Below are positions 27,426 to 37,209 of a DNA stretch of 64,000 nt, one piece after another. The notes beneath the pieces were generated by a model. The model was not told the origin of the DNA, ran no database searches, and was given only the letters and a program-made list of their open reading frames with translations. The position numbers were made by a program, and so were the translations under genes. How positions within the stretch are numbered: the first letter of the stretch is position 1; each line of letters starts with the position of its first letter. Source of the stretch: Idiomarina sp. MD25a (GTDB lineage Bacteria; Pseudomonadota; Gammaproteobacteria; Enterobacterales; Alteromonadaceae); the NCBI RefSeq assembly GCF_001870515.1, contig NZ_MDGT01000002.1, positions 310,066 to 374,065 of the forward strand, in the 5' to 3' direction.

Positions 27426-28559
27426 CTATTGGTCGGCGGATACATAGTTAATGTATTCGCCGTAACCGCGCTCTTGCATCTCATCCAAAGGGATAAACTC
27501 TAGTGCAGCGGAGTTCATGCAGTAGCGTAAACCCGTTGGCTCGGGACCATCGCTGAATACGTGACCGATGTGGTTATTGCCATAGCGGCTGCGGATTTCT
27601 GTGCGCGTGTAAAACCAACTGTTATCCTCTTTTTCCACTACCGCATCGGATGTGATTGGTTGGGTAAAGCTGGGCCAACCAGTGCCTGATTTGTATTTAT
27701 CTGTAGATGAAAATAAGGGCTCACCACTAAGAATGTCAACGTAAATGCCGGGGCGCTTGTTATCCCAATAAGCGTTGTTGAATGGCTCCTCAGTACCATC
27801 CTCTTGTGTCACCTCATACTGAATGTCAGTTAACTTTTGCTGCAACACTTCATCACTCGGTTTGGTGTAACCTCTCCAGCGCGCTTGCGCTGCATCCGAT
27901 TGATTGACTCCATTGGGGTTTTGATTGGTGTACTGTTGATAATCAATACCTGAGGTGTCTCCCCAGTACTTCTCGATGAAATCATAGCGCCCGGAGTTAA
28001 ACGTATAGACTTTATAGCGGATAGGGTTTTTATCATAATAATTTTGATGATAGTCCTCAGCGGGATAGAAGGACTTGAACCGAGTTATCGGCACGACGAT
28101 CGGCTCTTTGAATGGACCTTTCTCGGCTAGGTACTGTTTCGTTTGCTGAGCAATTTGGCGTTGCTGCTCGGTGTGGTAAAAAATTTCTGGACGATATTGC
28201 TGACCTCGGTCAACAAATTGACCTTTGTTATCAGTCGGGTCAATGATACGCCAAAACTTCTGTGTCAGTGCGGCGTAGGAGACTATGTTCGGGTCGTAGT
28301 AAACTTGAACGCTCTCAGTGTGACCTGTTTGCCCGGCTGAAACCTGCTCGTAGCTGGGGTTAGCCTCGGATCCACCACTATAACCGGAGATCACCTCGCG
28401 AACACCGTTCATTTGTTCAAATGCTTCTTCAACACACCAAAAACACCCACCCGCAAAAGTTGCTATTTGCTCGTGAGATTGCTTTTCGTTGATTTGATTT
28501 TGTGCCATGCTCAAGTGAGTGAAAAATAAAGCGAGCATGGGAAAAATATATTTGGACAT
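27426..28559 (-). CDS. msrAB: Exported fused methionine sulfoxide reductase MsrA/MsrB
   Basis: The start is ATG 28559, preceded by a perfect AGGAGG; the open frame runs 11 codons further. A signal peptide (about 19 residues, cut near SMA-Q) precedes MsrA with GCFWC (nucleophile Cys39) and MsrB with the nucleophile Cys347 (RYCMN). It should repair both S- and R-methionine sulfoxide in the periplasm, like the PilB class. The MsrB part has GTGWPSF where many have GCGWPSF, so the usual resolving Cys is Thr293, and zinc cysteines are absent. It is divergent from the unknown 28608 gene, with 48 bases between starts. Confidence 0.92.
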   Translation of the reverse strand: MSKYIFPMLALFFTHLSMAQNQINEKQSHEQIATFAGGCFWCVEEAFEQMNGVREVISGYSGGSEANPSYEQVSAGQTGHTESVQVYYDPNIVSYAALTQKFWRIIDPTDNKGQFVDRGQQYRPEIFYHTEQQRQIAQQTKQYLAEKGPFKEPIVVPITRFKSFYPAEDYHQNYYDKNPIRYKVYTFNSGRYDFIEKYWGDTSGIDYQQYTNQNPNGVNQSDAAQARWRGYTKPSDEVLQQKLTDIQYEVTQEDGTEEPFNNAYWDNKRPGIYVDILSGEPLFSSTDKYKSGTGWPSFTQPITSDAVVEKEDNSWFYTRTEIRSRYGNNHIGHVFSDGPEPTGLRYCMNSAALEFIPLDEMQERGYGEYINYVSADQ

Positions 28560-28607
28560 AAAGCCTCCTGCATTTACCGCATCTAATAACAATATAGGTC
28601 AGTCGGG

Positions 28608-29600
28608 ATGAAAAAGATTTATGTGAATGGAATTTTTCTGCTCGTGTTATGGATAGTTGCTACGCCTATCCACGCGCAGACAACAACGGAAGATGCACAG
28701 CCACATGCTCAAGACGGTTCCTCAGACGGTTGGCTTGAGGGCTTTCGTAAAGGATTAGAGACGACCGTCGAATCGAGCGCTCGTTGGATAGATGGTTTTT
28801 TTGCTGACCGCGGAATGAGTAGCGATGAGCACGAAACTTATGGGCGTTTAACGGTAGCCCCTCAATGGTCGGGCTACCACAAATTTGAGGTCGATTCGCG
28901 GTTTCGAGCGCAATTCAAGCTTCCTCATGCCAAGAAAGATTTTTCTGCTTTTCTTGGTCAGGTCGATGAGGGCGAGTTTCTTGATCAACAAGATGTTGGT
29001 CGGCCCTCTGTTATTAATTCACCCACCACGGATGATGAGTGGCTTGTTGGTTTGGGGTTTAGCCGTCAAGTTAATGAAGCCCATCGATTAACCTACAGTA
29101 TTGGAATCCGCGGCGGTATTCGATTTGATACGTATGCCCGCGCACGTTACCGCGTTGATAGTATCCTTTCTGATGCAAGTTTAATGCGTTGGGAGTCATC
29201 GGTATTTTGGCGCGATAGCGATGGCTATGGCGTTGCGCAACGGGTCGATACGGAAACACAGTTAACCACAGACGTTGTTGCTAAGTGGTCTGCACTTGGA
29301 ACATTTGCACAAGAAACTCAGGGTGTACGTTGGAGCTCCTCAGCCATCGTTTACTTTTTGACAGATGTTGACCACGCATACGCTACCGAAATTTGGTCTG
29401 AAGGTGAAAATGAAGCGCCGGTTACGGTAACGGACTACGGTATCCGCGTACTTGATAGACGTAAGATTTATAAATCTTGGCTGTTAATGGAGACGTGGGT
29501 CGGTCACCATTGGCCTCGCGAAGAGCGCTTCGAAACGAGGCGAGGCCACTGGATGGTTGGTGTTGAATTTGAGCTCAGATTTGGTAATAAACGAGGCTAA
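28608..29600 (+). CDS. Exported protein of unknown function
   Basis: A 330-aa protein with a clear signal peptide (MKK, hydrophobic core, cut near IHA-Q). The mature N-terminus is acidic and polar; from about residue 80 the sequence alternates hydrophobic and polar residues with many aromatic positions and ends in a strand (GVEFELRFG), which would fit an outer-membrane beta-barrel or a periplasmic beta-protein. I do not recognise a family. The 3' end overlaps the convergent nuclease gene by 4 bases. Its start faces msrAB over 48 bases, so the two may respond to common envelope stress. Confidence 0.7.
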   Translation: MKKIYVNGIFLLVLWIVATPIHAQTTTEDAQPHAQDGSSDGWLEGFRKGLETTVESSARWIDGFFADRGMSSDEHETYGRLTVAPQWSGYHKFEVDSRFRAQFKLPHAKKDFSAFLGQVDEGEFLDQQDVGRPSVINSPTTDDEWLVGLGFSRQVNEAHRLTYSIGIRGGIRFDTYARARYRVDSILSDASLMRWESSVFWRDSDGYGVAQRVDTETQLTTDVVAKWSALGTFAQETQGVRWSSSAIVYFLTDVDHAYATEIWSEGENEAPVTVTDYGIRVLDRRKIYKSWLLMETWVGHHWPREERFETRRGHWMVGVEFELRFGNKRG

Positions 29601-31330
29601 AATTCAACATCGATGATGACAGGATCGTGATCCGATGAGCGATAGGGACCCGGCTCAAAGTATTCGGTGTCCTCATAACTGAACACTGTGGGCTCATCAC
29701 TGTTGTAGTGAATATGCTGAACATTTGTTATCGATTCAGCAAGCGTTTTATCAACAAATACGTGGTCGAGAGCGCCCGCCTGGCTATCGAAGACATAAGA
29801 GTAGTCTTCAGCCTCCGATACATTAGTAAAGCCCTGCGACTCGATATAACGTATTGGGTCCTCTTTAAAGTAGGCGTTAAAATCGCCAAGCAATACCGGC
29901 GCTGGAAAATCATTTTGTGCAATCCATTCAGTAAGCGCTTTAGCAGAGTCTACCCGCTGTTGATTCCAACAGTACTGCCCATCACGTTGATTGGCATTGG
30001 CGCCTTGCTCTGGACAGCCACCTTTAGATTTAAAGTGATTGACCACTACAGTGAATTGTTTGCTTGTTTGTTTATCTTCGAATACTTGGGCGAGAGGAGG
30101 GCGGCTACCAGAACGGAATGGCCCTTCTGTTAACGTGTGCGCGTGCCCTAAGGGCTTCACTCTGTTTCGATTATAAATTAATCCAACGGCTATTTGGTCA
30201 TCACCGAGACGTTGGGCTCGAGGCTCAGCGATTACATAGTGACTGCTTTGCTCGCTATTGAGCTCGTTGACTAACTGAACAATCGCACTGTCAGGGCCGT
30301 AGCCGTCGTTTTCAACTTCCATTAAACCAAATACGTCAGCGTCAATTTCGACCAGTGCCGATAAGATTTTAGTTTGCTGGCGCTGGTAGGCGTCGAAGCT
30401 TTGAGCCCCGCGTTCGGTTGGGAAGCCGTTCTGTTCGCCATTGCCATTGAAGAGGTTAAGCACATTAAAACTGGAAATGCGTAAGTGGTCACCTTTTTCG
30501 TTAGGTGACTCGGGTTCATCAATGTGTTTAGCTACAATAGCCTCAGTAGGTTGGATACGCGCTCTGCCGCGAAACTCCGTTAGTATACCGACGATAGGTT
30601 CCAGTGTCGTGCCACTGCGTACGGAGTTTTGTGCCTTGCTGGTTAATGCACTGAACGGTAGAGTCGACGGCTCAATGTCACTGTTATCATCGACTTGCAC
30701 TCGGTTTAACTGGTTACGTTGCATTTGTTCACGCGCCGATTTACCAGGCTCAACAATTTGGGAGGGGGTAAATAGGCGGCCACTGGAAACGTCAAAATAT
30801 CCATGTCGTGGCAGTTGATAATGACCGGAAATCGTTAAGTCATGACCATCAGATGCTACTAAAGTGACCCGCATATTTTCATACTGTTCGCGCTGCTCAT
30901 TGCTTTTGAAAGGCAGTCGAACAGTGACGGGCGCGGGCATAGGACGCGCTTGCGGACATGATTGCATAGCACTGACGTCAACTAAACGAGTCTGTTCGTT
31001 GACTTCAGCAACACGCCCTGTAACAACCACAAGGTCACCTTCCGTAAATGTTTGTTCATTTGCGACACTCACGAAGATACCTTCGGAACTGAGGGGATCA
31101 TCATCGGGTTCATTGCTTTGTAGGAAAAAACCAGCCAGTTCATTGTCGGCTGTCCAGTTTGCCGTCACCGTTCCTGCGGTGGTCACCTCCTGATCAAGCA
31201 AAGGAGATTGCCAAGCGTGGCCTTGAATCACTGAAATCGGTGTAATACTCGCTTGCTCTTCACCGCATTGTTGTGCGAAAGCGGTTCCTGTACTAAGCAA
31301 CAGTGCGGTAGCAATTAAGAGTTTCTTCAT
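29597..31330 (-). CDS. ExeM/NucH-like extracellular endonuclease
   Basis: Secreted DNase-like protein of 577 aa. A signal peptide (MKKLLIATALLLSTGTAFA) is followed by an OB-fold-like region (about residues 40-120), and the C-terminal half is an endonuclease/exonuclease/phosphatase domain: SFNVLNLFNG, LMEVENDGYG, NHFKSKGG, LLGDFNAY and SSDHDPVI, including the catalytic His/Asp/Asn residues. Characterised relatives degrade extracellular DNA for biofilm control or phosphate gain. Its start codon overlaps the stop of the upstream MarR gene by 4 bases. There is no C-terminal sorting signal that I can recognise. Confidence 0.88.
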   Translation of the reverse strand: MKKLLIATALLLSTGTAFAQQCGEEQASITPISVIQGHAWQSPLLDQEVTTAGTVTANWTADNELAGFFLQSNEPDDDPLSSEGIFVSVANEQTFTEGDLVVVTGRVAEVNEQTRLVDVSAMQSCPQARPMPAPVTVRLPFKSNEQREQYENMRVTLVASDGHDLTISGHYQLPRHGYFDVSSGRLFTPSQIVEPGKSAREQMQRNQLNRVQVDDNSDIEPSTLPFSALTSKAQNSVRSGTTLEPIVGILTEFRGRARIQPTEAIVAKHIDEPESPNEKGDHLRISSFNVLNLFNGNGEQNGFPTERGAQSFDAYQRQQTKILSALVEIDADVFGLMEVENDGYGPDSAIVQLVNELNSEQSSHYVIAEPRAQRLGDDQIAVGLIYNRNRVKPLGHAHTLTEGPFRSGSRPPLAQVFEDKQTSKQFTVVVNHFKSKGGCPEQGANANQRDGQYCWNQQRVDSAKALTEWIAQNDFPAPVLLGDFNAYFKEDPIRYIESQGFTNVSEAEDYSYVFDSQAGALDHVFVDKTLAESITNVQHIHYNSDEPTVFSYEDTEYFEPGPYRSSDHDPVIIDVEF

Positions 31331-31812
31331 GAGTGCTTGTCCATTTTATGATAACTTCCTACCTCTAAGACTGGAGCTGCATCGAGCCGCTCGGCATCCA
31401 TCATCGTGGCAATGCGTTGCATAGATGACAGCAGTAGCGATTGCTCCCATTCATCAAGACCTTGAAATTTTTCGATAAAGTCTTCTTGTAGAGGCTGAGG
31501 CGCTTGGGCCAGTAAAGACTGGCCTTGTTCGGTGATGTACATCAGAACACGCCGTTTATCGGTGTTACTACGTCTACGATAGATTAAACCACGGTGTTCC
31601 ATGCGTTCGATGACATTTGACACGGTGGCTGGGCTTAAAGTGATGTTTTGAGCAACTTCACTGGCGGTAATGCCATCACGAGCCACAATCTCTCGAAGTA
31701 TCAGGAGTTGTGGAGCTGTTAATCCAGAGTATTTATTAAGTTGTTTGGAGTGAAGATCAATGGCGCGAATGACTTTACGTAACGCAAGTAAAAGTTCTTC
31801 ATACTTTTCCAT
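31327..31812 (-). CDS. MarR family transcriptional regulator
   Basis: Winged-helix regulator of 161 aa. The helix-turn-helix lies around GITASEVAQNITLSPATVSNVIERME and the wing at YRRRSNTDKRRVLMYIT, typical of MarR. It overlaps the nuclease gene by 4 bases (translational coupling), so the regulator and the nuclease are likely one unit and the regulator may control that unit. The ligand is unknown. Confidence 0.9.
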   Translation of the reverse strand: MEKYEELLLALRKVIRAIDLHSKQLNKYSGLTAPQLLILREIVARDGITASEVAQNITLSPATVSNVIERMEHRGLIYRRRSNTDKRRVLMYITEQGQSLLAQAPQPLQEDFIEKFQGLDEWEQSLLLSSMQRIATMMDAERLDAAPVLEVGSYHKMDKHS

Positions 31813-31840
31813 TGTCGCTCCTGCCTGTTAATTCGATGCT

Positions 31841-32947
31841 TTAGTAACGTCGCGCGGATAAATCTGTGCGACGAATTTGCACAATCATACCTAATTTTGG
31901 ATGATCAAAGTAGTGTGTTTCATGACTGATTACTCGACGTAACTGGTCAAATCGATAGCTACGTAAAAATCGCTCGCCATCGACTTGAGCCTGCTTGGAT
32001 GTGAGCATTTCTGAGGCTTGATCAGTCAAACTTCCACTAGGTGGAGCGACAAGCGCTTCTTCACGCAGATTGAAGTCACCTTTGATATGTAAATAATTGC
32101 CAACTAAGAATACATGCAAGGTGCCATCAAGTTCCCAGACGGGCGTGTCGGTGGTTTCTGGCTGCAGTGGGGCTAGAGATTGTCCGCCTTTGTTTACACC
32201 GAATCGATGGTCCCCTTGATTTAATATAGTGAAAAGCTCATCAATATTTTGCATACGGCGCGCGAGCGGATCGTTGTCGACACCTGGGTCGCTAGGCGCG
32301 TACTTTACTCCATCGTCAGGCTTCATGAATCCATTGAATTGATAACGCTCGGCAAAGTTCTTCCCGCCATAGAGACGAAATTTGTAGTTGTCGTCCCGTC
32401 CAAACACAGGTTGCTGCCAAGCTAAGTGTAGGAGTGGCTCAGCAAGTCCTCGCTGCTCTAAGGTTTGTTCCGTCTCATTAAGTACCCAGTGATCTTTAGC
32501 CACTAAGAAGGGGTTGCGAGCAGTATTGAGATCTTTGGTTTTACCGGCAAAGTGTACAGGTAAGCGATCAAGCTGAGATAGCTTACTCGGCCGATTAAAT
32601 GGGCTTCCGTTGATTTTTATCGAAAGGCTTTCGTCGTTATAACGACAGGGCAACTCACGCCACTGCCAGTCATTTTCAGGTAATTCACATAGTGCCAGAT
32701 TAGCACGCAAGTTGTGATAATCCCGATTGACTACCGTGGCGATAAGGTCGGTGGCAGACCCCGTTTTTATGGGTTCTACCTTAAGTGGAAAGCGCTCGCT
32801 TATATCTTGGTCGACTGTATGCTTAAACAATAAAACTTCAACTTCAAACCAACGCCAATATTCGGGATCCTGTTTCGCTTGTGCCTTGGGCAACCCCAAT
32901 AAGCTACAGGTTGTCAGCAAACCAACAACTAACCCCTTAAACTTCAT
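31841..32947 (-). CDS. csiV: CsiV family peptidoglycan-binding protein
   Basis: The start is ATG 32947 with GGGGA upstream; a longer frame would run back into mfd. The 368-aa product has a signal peptide (FKGLVVGLLTTCSLL, cut near AQA-K) and begins its mature part with YWRWFEVEVLLFKH, the hallmark of the CsiV family. In Vibrio cholerae CsiV is a periplasmic peptidoglycan-binding protein needed for LpoA-dependent activation of PBP1a. A LRRVISHETHYFDHPKLG segment closes the domain. The gene follows mfd after 16 bases and ends shortly before the MarR gene. Confidence 0.85.
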   Translation of the reverse strand: MKFKGLVVGLLTTCSLLGLPKAQAKQDPEYWRWFEVEVLLFKHTVDQDISERFPLKVEPIKTGSATDLIATVVNRDYHNLRANLALCELPENDWQWRELPCRYNDESLSIKINGSPFNRPSKLSQLDRLPVHFAGKTKDLNTARNPFLVAKDHWVLNETEQTLEQRGLAEPLLHLAWQQPVFGRDDNYKFRLYGGKNFAERYQFNGFMKPDDGVKYAPSDPGVDNDPLARRMQNIDELFTILNQGDHRFGVNKGGQSLAPLQPETTDTPVWELDGTLHVFLVGNYLHIKGDFNLREEALVAPPSGSLTDQASEMLTSKQAQVDGERFLRSYRFDQLRRVISHETHYFDHPKLGMIVQIRRTDLSARRY

Positions 32948-32963
32948 GTTGTTTTCCCCAAAT

Positions 32964-35900
32964 TTATGTATCACTGGCGAGCTCTTCTAAAAGTGACTGT
33001 ATCAGTTTTAAGCGACTTTGAGTATCCTCAATCGATTGAGTGACTTTGAGTTTCGTCGGCCCCTCTAAGCGGTAATTTTGAGGACATTTTTGAATAAGAC
33101 CAATAATCGTTTCAGGCTTGACCTTGGGTGTTTCATTAAACTCTATCGTACCGCCTTGATTGCCCATATCGATTTTACGTATTCCTAACGCTTCGGCGTG
33201 ATTGCGAATACGTGTTTGAGCCACCAGATTTTTACTGGCATCCGGTAACAGACCAAACCGATCAATTAACTCGACCTGAATATCTTCAAGTTGTTCGTCA
33301 TTGTTGCAGCTTGCGATGCGCTTATAAATGTTTAAGCGCGTATTGACGTCAGCTATATAGTCGTCTGGTAGTAGTGCGGGTATACGCAAGTCAATTTCTG
33401 CACGACTGCGTGTGAGGCCTTCGAGTGTCGGCTCTTTGCCATCTTTGAGCGACTCAACCGCTTGCTCGAGCATATCGGTATATAGGGTGAAACCAATGCT
33501 TTCAATTTGACCACTTTGATCGTCGCCAAGCAGCTCTCCTGCACCGCGAATTTCAAGATCATGGGTCGCCAACATAAAGCCAGCGCCTAAATCCTCTAGC
33601 TGTGAAATCGCTTCTAAGCGTTTTAGCGCATCTTTGGTCATCCGCTTTGGATGTGGCGTGAGAAGATAAGCGTAGGCTTGGTGATGAGATCGTCCAACGC
33701 GTCCTCGCAACTGATGTAACTGAGCCAGGCCAAGATGGTCAGCGCGATCAATGATAATCGTATTGGCGCTAGGTACATCAATACCCGTTTCGATAATTGT
33801 AGTACAAACCAAGACATTAAAGCGTTGGTGATAGAAGTCACTCATAATACGTTCAAGGTCACGCTCGCGCATCTGGCCATGTGCGACGGTCACACTTGCT
33901 TCTGGCACCAGCGTTTCGATGTCGCGGGCTGTTTTCTCAATGGTGTCGACATTGTTGTGCAGGAAGTAAACCTGTCCACCGCGTAAGGTTTCTCGTAAGA
34001 TGGCCTCTCGAATGGTGGCATTGTCATGTTCACGCACAAAGGTCTTAACAGCGAGGCGTCGAGCCGGTGGTGTTGCGATAATCGACAAATCACGGATATT
34101 GTTCATTGCCATGTTCAGTGTACGCGGAATCGGAGTGGCCGTGAGCGTTAAGATGTCCACATTGGCACGCAGGCGTTTGATTGCCTCTTTTTGCCTTACG
34201 CCGAAGCGGTGTTCTTCATCTACAATTAATAAGCCTAAGGCTTTAGGTTTAATATCACCTTGTAACAGTTTGTGGGTACCGATGAGTATATCAACCTTGC
34301 CTTCTTCGGTGTCCGCAAGAATTTGTTTCGACTGTTTTGCAGTTTTGAAGCGCGATAGTACCTCAATGCGCACTGGCCAGTCGGCAAAGCGATCTTTAAA
34401 GTTCTCGTAATGTTGCTGCGCTAACAACGTTGTAGGCACTAATACCATGACCTGACGGTTGTCGTTGACGGCAATAAACGCGGCGCGCATCGCAACTTCT
34501 GTTTTACCAAATCCGACGTCGCCGCAAACTAAGCGATCCATAGGTTGAGCTGCTGCCATATCCTGTACGACGGCATTAATAGCATTGAGCTGGTCAGTAG
34601 TTTCTTCAAATGGAAACCCTTCAGCAAAGCGATGATAATCATCTTGGTCTATTGTAAACCCATAACCTTCGTTAGAAGCGCGTTTGGCGTAAACATCCAA
34701 TAATTCAGCAGCAACGTCCCGTATTTTTTCCGCCGCCCGTTTTTTAGCCTTCTCCCAGCTATCATTGCCGAGTTTATGTAACGGGGCATGATTTTCTTCG
34801 CCGCCACTGTAACGACTCAGCACGTCTAAACTTGCCACCGGCACATAGAGCTTTGATTGCTGAGCATACTCGATAGTAACAAATTCAGTGGTAACGTTGC
34901 CCGCGTCAAGTGTCGTGAGCCCTTGATAGCGTCCCACACCGTGATCGATGTGAACAACAGGTTGTCCTGTCTTTAACTCGGCTAGGTTTCGAATGAGTGC
35001 ATCGGAGCTTTGCGTTGGTTTTTGTTCACGGCGACGACGTTGCGAGACGCGGTTGCCCATTAACTCCGTTTCAGTAATCAGGTAAATGTCTTCTGAGCCC
35101 AAAAACACCGAGTTAATGATGGGTCCGACTGTAATTGCTAGAGGCTCGTCTGATTGCTCAAAATCACTGAAGTGCATGACGCTTGGGGCAGGGTAGCCAA
35201 TGCGGCCGAGGATATCGTGCAGTGCTTCTTTTCGACCAGCAGACTCGGTCATAAATAATAGACGTTGCTGGCGGTTGATAGCATCCTCAATGAGTTGCTT
35301 AAGCTTGGCAAAAGGTTGTTTATTTTGATGCTCTGCGGCGATATCAGTCACTGCGTTAGTATCAAAAGTGACTGCGCCGGGGGTCGGTTTACCAGCCGGG
35401 ACGGCCGCACGTATGCGCCGCATATGTTTGAAACGGCTGTGAACTTGCTCCGCCAACATAAACACTTCGTTTGGATGCAACAACGGCTTTTGTTGATCGT
35501 ATCGGCGCTGCTCGTAGCGGTGACTAATATCAGTCCAGAGCTTTTCAAGCGTCCCCTGAATGTCGCCAAAGGTAACCAATAGCGCGTCATCAGGTAGGTA
35601 ATCAAATAGCGTTGCCGTCTGTTCGAAGAACAATGGTAAGTAGTACTCAATCCCGCCAGGCGCCTGTCCTTTGCTAACTTGTTGATACAGGGATTCGCGT
35701 TCATTGCTTATCTCGAAACGCTCGCGGAAAGCGGCGCGAAAGTGTTCGATACCCGCCTTAGTTAGAGGAAACTCGTGCGCAGGTAGTAACTTGACCGAAT
35801 CGACGGGCTCTAGTGAACGCTGTGTCTCAGGGTCGAATGGACGAATACTGTCGATCTCGTTATCAAAGAAATCGACTCGAAATGGTGACTCACTTCCCAT

Positions 35901-36443
35901 CGGGAATAGATCTAATATCGAACCGCGACTACTAAACTCGCCATGTTCCATGACCTGTTCAACCGCACGATAGCCGTTACGTTCGAGCTGCTCACGTAGA
36001 GCTAAGGCATCGAGCTGCTGACCAATACTGAGATCGAGAGATTGGCTTTGCACAAATTCAACAGGGGCGATACGTTGCAACAAGGTATTTAAGCTAACAA
36101 TCAAGGCGCCTCGTCGTGCTTGCGGGAGGCGTGCTAGAACACTGAGACGCTCAGAGATAATATCTTGATGGGGCGAGAATGTGTCATAAGGCAGTGTTTC
36201 CCAATCCGGAAAGACCGTTATATCGTCATGATATTCGGTGTTCTCACCCGCGAAATAGCGTACTTCTTGCTCTAGACGATGCGCTTGGTTGGCATCTGCT
36301 GTGACGACCAGCACGCGTCCTGGCGTACGATCGATAACTTTCGCAAGCGCAAGAGCGGGTGAGCTTCCATTTAACTCAGTCCAAGTAATGTCTTTTTGGG
36401 CTGAGTCTGCAAAAGGTGGATTGAAAACCGAAACTTTAGTCAT
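32964..36443 (-). CDS. mfd: Transcription-repair coupling factor
   Basis: Mfd removes RNA polymerase stalled at DNA lesions and recruits UvrA. The 1159-aa length is normal (E. coli 1148). The UvrB-like N-terminal homology module, an RNAP-interacting region with VVHIDHGVGRYQG, and the RecG-like motor follow in order: Walker A GDVGFGKTE (about 636-644), DEEHRFG, TATPIPRTLNMAM and QLRGRVGRS. The C-terminal TRCF autoinhibitory domain is present. The adjacent csiV lies downstream. It joins two photolyase genes in this window as DNA-repair functions. Confidence 0.96.
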   Translation of the reverse strand: MTKVSVFNPPFADSAQKDITWTELNGSSPALALAKVIDRTPGRVLVVTADANQAHRLEQEVRYFAGENTEYHDDITVFPDWETLPYDTFSPHQDIISERLSVLARLPQARRGALIVSLNTLLQRIAPVEFVQSQSLDLSIGQQLDALALREQLERNGYRAVEQVMEHGEFSSRGSILDLFPMGSESPFRVDFFDNEIDSIRPFDPETQRSLEPVDSVKLLPAHEFPLTKAGIEHFRAAFRERFEISNERESLYQQVSKGQAPGGIEYYLPLFFEQTATLFDYLPDDALLVTFGDIQGTLEKLWTDISHRYEQRRYDQQKPLLHPNEVFMLAEQVHSRFKHMRRIRAAVPAGKPTPGAVTFDTNAVTDIAAEHQNKQPFAKLKQLIEDAINRQQRLLFMTESAGRKEALHDILGRIGYPAPSVMHFSDFEQSDEPLAITVGPIINSVFLGSEDIYLITETELMGNRVSQRRRREQKPTQSSDALIRNLAELKTGQPVVHIDHGVGRYQGLTTLDAGNVTTEFVTIEYAQQSKLYVPVASLDVLSRYSGGEENHAPLHKLGNDSWEKAKKRAAEKIRDVAAELLDVYAKRASNEGYGFTIDQDDYHRFAEGFPFEETTDQLNAINAVVQDMAAAQPMDRLVCGDVGFGKTEVAMRAAFIAVNDNRQVMVLVPTTLLAQQHYENFKDRFADWPVRIEVLSRFKTAKQSKQILADTEEGKVDILIGTHKLLQGDIKPKALGLLIVDEEHRFGVRQKEAIKRLRANVDILTLTATPIPRTLNMAMNNIRDLSIIATPPARRLAVKTFVREHDNATIREAILRETLRGGQVYFLHNNVDTIEKTARDIETLVPEASVTVAHGQMRERDLERIMSDFYHQRFNVLVCTTIIETGIDVPSANTIIIDRADHLGLAQLHQLRGRVGRSHHQAYAYLLTPHPKRMTKDALKRLEAISQLEDLGAGFMLATHDLEIRGAGELLGDDQSGQIESIGFTLYTDMLEQAVESLKDGKEPTLEGLTRSRAEIDLRIPALLPDDYIADVNTRLNIYKRIASCNNDEQLEDIQVELIDRFGLLPDASKNLVAQTRIRNHAEALGIRKIDMGNQGGTIEFNETPKVKPETIIGLIQKCPQNYRLEGPTKLKVTQSIEDTQSRLKLIQSLLEELASDT

Positions 36444-36476
36444 GACTACCTAACGTTAACTGCAATTCTGTGCTGC

Positions 36477-36482
36477 ATTATA
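36477..36482 (-). promoter_or_regulatory. Candidate -10 element of mfd
   Basis: On the minus strand this reads TATAAT, a perfect -10, 34 bases before the mfd start. No convincing -35 lies 16-18 bases upstream, so the call is weak. Confidence 0.3.
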
Positions 36483-36512
36483 CTCAAAATAGACGTGATT
36501 TGGATGTTATCA

Positions 36513-37124
36513 CTATGAGTTTTCTGGCTTATCTGCTTGCTTCCTCTGTTCCGCTCGTGCTTTAAGGTGACGGGTTTGGCTATGCAAACTATGACGTATC
36601 ACATGCTCATGATCTTGCTCGCGGATTTGCAAAAACGAGAATGTAGCTTCGCGCGTATTCTCAGTCTGTGTCTCGCACTCGACGCATTCGACATAACAGT
36701 AAACCGCCAACGACTCTTCGCGAAAAATTAAGTTAGCTTGAAACTTATCTCCCACAGTAAAGGGTTCTGTTACCTTCACGCGAAAGCCTCCGCCACCGAA
36801 CTCATGCGCTGTAAGTGAGTAATCGTCGTTATGAGTATGACTCAGAACGTAGCCCAACATCATCCCCATACGCTGATTAATCAGTGCGAGCGCGTCAATC
36901 AATGCAGGTGAGTTAGGATTTTCTGAGCGAACACGCTGTAACGCAGATTGATCGCTGCCAGCGAGCTCTGAACAGAGCTTAAAGAGTTCTGGAATTTCAG
37001 CCTGTAACGCTTCGTCAGAGGGTATACGTTCTGCTGCAACCGGATTGAGCTGCACAGGTAAGCTATCAGCTACGGTGAAATACTCACCAATAGGACGCAA
37101 ATTAATGGACTGATTCGGCTGCAT
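36513..37124 (-). CDS. PilZ-like domain protein
   Basis: A 203-aa soluble protein. The C-terminal half has a PilZ-like beta pattern (GGGGFRVKVTEPFTVGDKF then LAVYCYVECVE), but the c-di-GMP-binding residues are poor: the (D/N)xSxxG motif reads HEFGGGG and no clean RxxxR precedes it. It may have lost ligand binding and act as a protein adapter. The helical N-terminal half (IPELFKLCSELAGSDQSAL onward) is not recognised. The family call is moderate and partly from context. Confidence 0.5.
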   Translation of the reverse strand: MQPNQSINLRPIGEYFTVADSLPVQLNPVAAERIPSDEALQAEIPELFKLCSELAGSDQSALQRVRSENPNSPALIDALALINQRMGMMLGYVLSHTHNDDYSLTAHEFGGGGFRVKVTEPFTVGDKFQANLIFREESLAVYCYVECVECETQTENTREATFSFLQIREQDHEHVIRHSLHSQTRHLKARAEQRKQADKPENS

Positions 37125-37209
37125 TTTTGTCTCGCAAAGTTGTCAGGCTGCTAACAACTCATTATCCTTGAGCTTTTCTAATAAGCAACCATCATTTCAA
37201 GGGCATCGT

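Noticed and set aside
29708-30133. 141-codon open frame on the plus strand inside the nuclease gene
   Set aside because: It lies entirely within a well-supported nuclease domain on the other strand; its sequence has no recognisable family.
34000-34410. 136-codon plus-strand frame inside mfd
   Set aside because: Sits over the conserved helicase motifs of mfd and has no features of its own.
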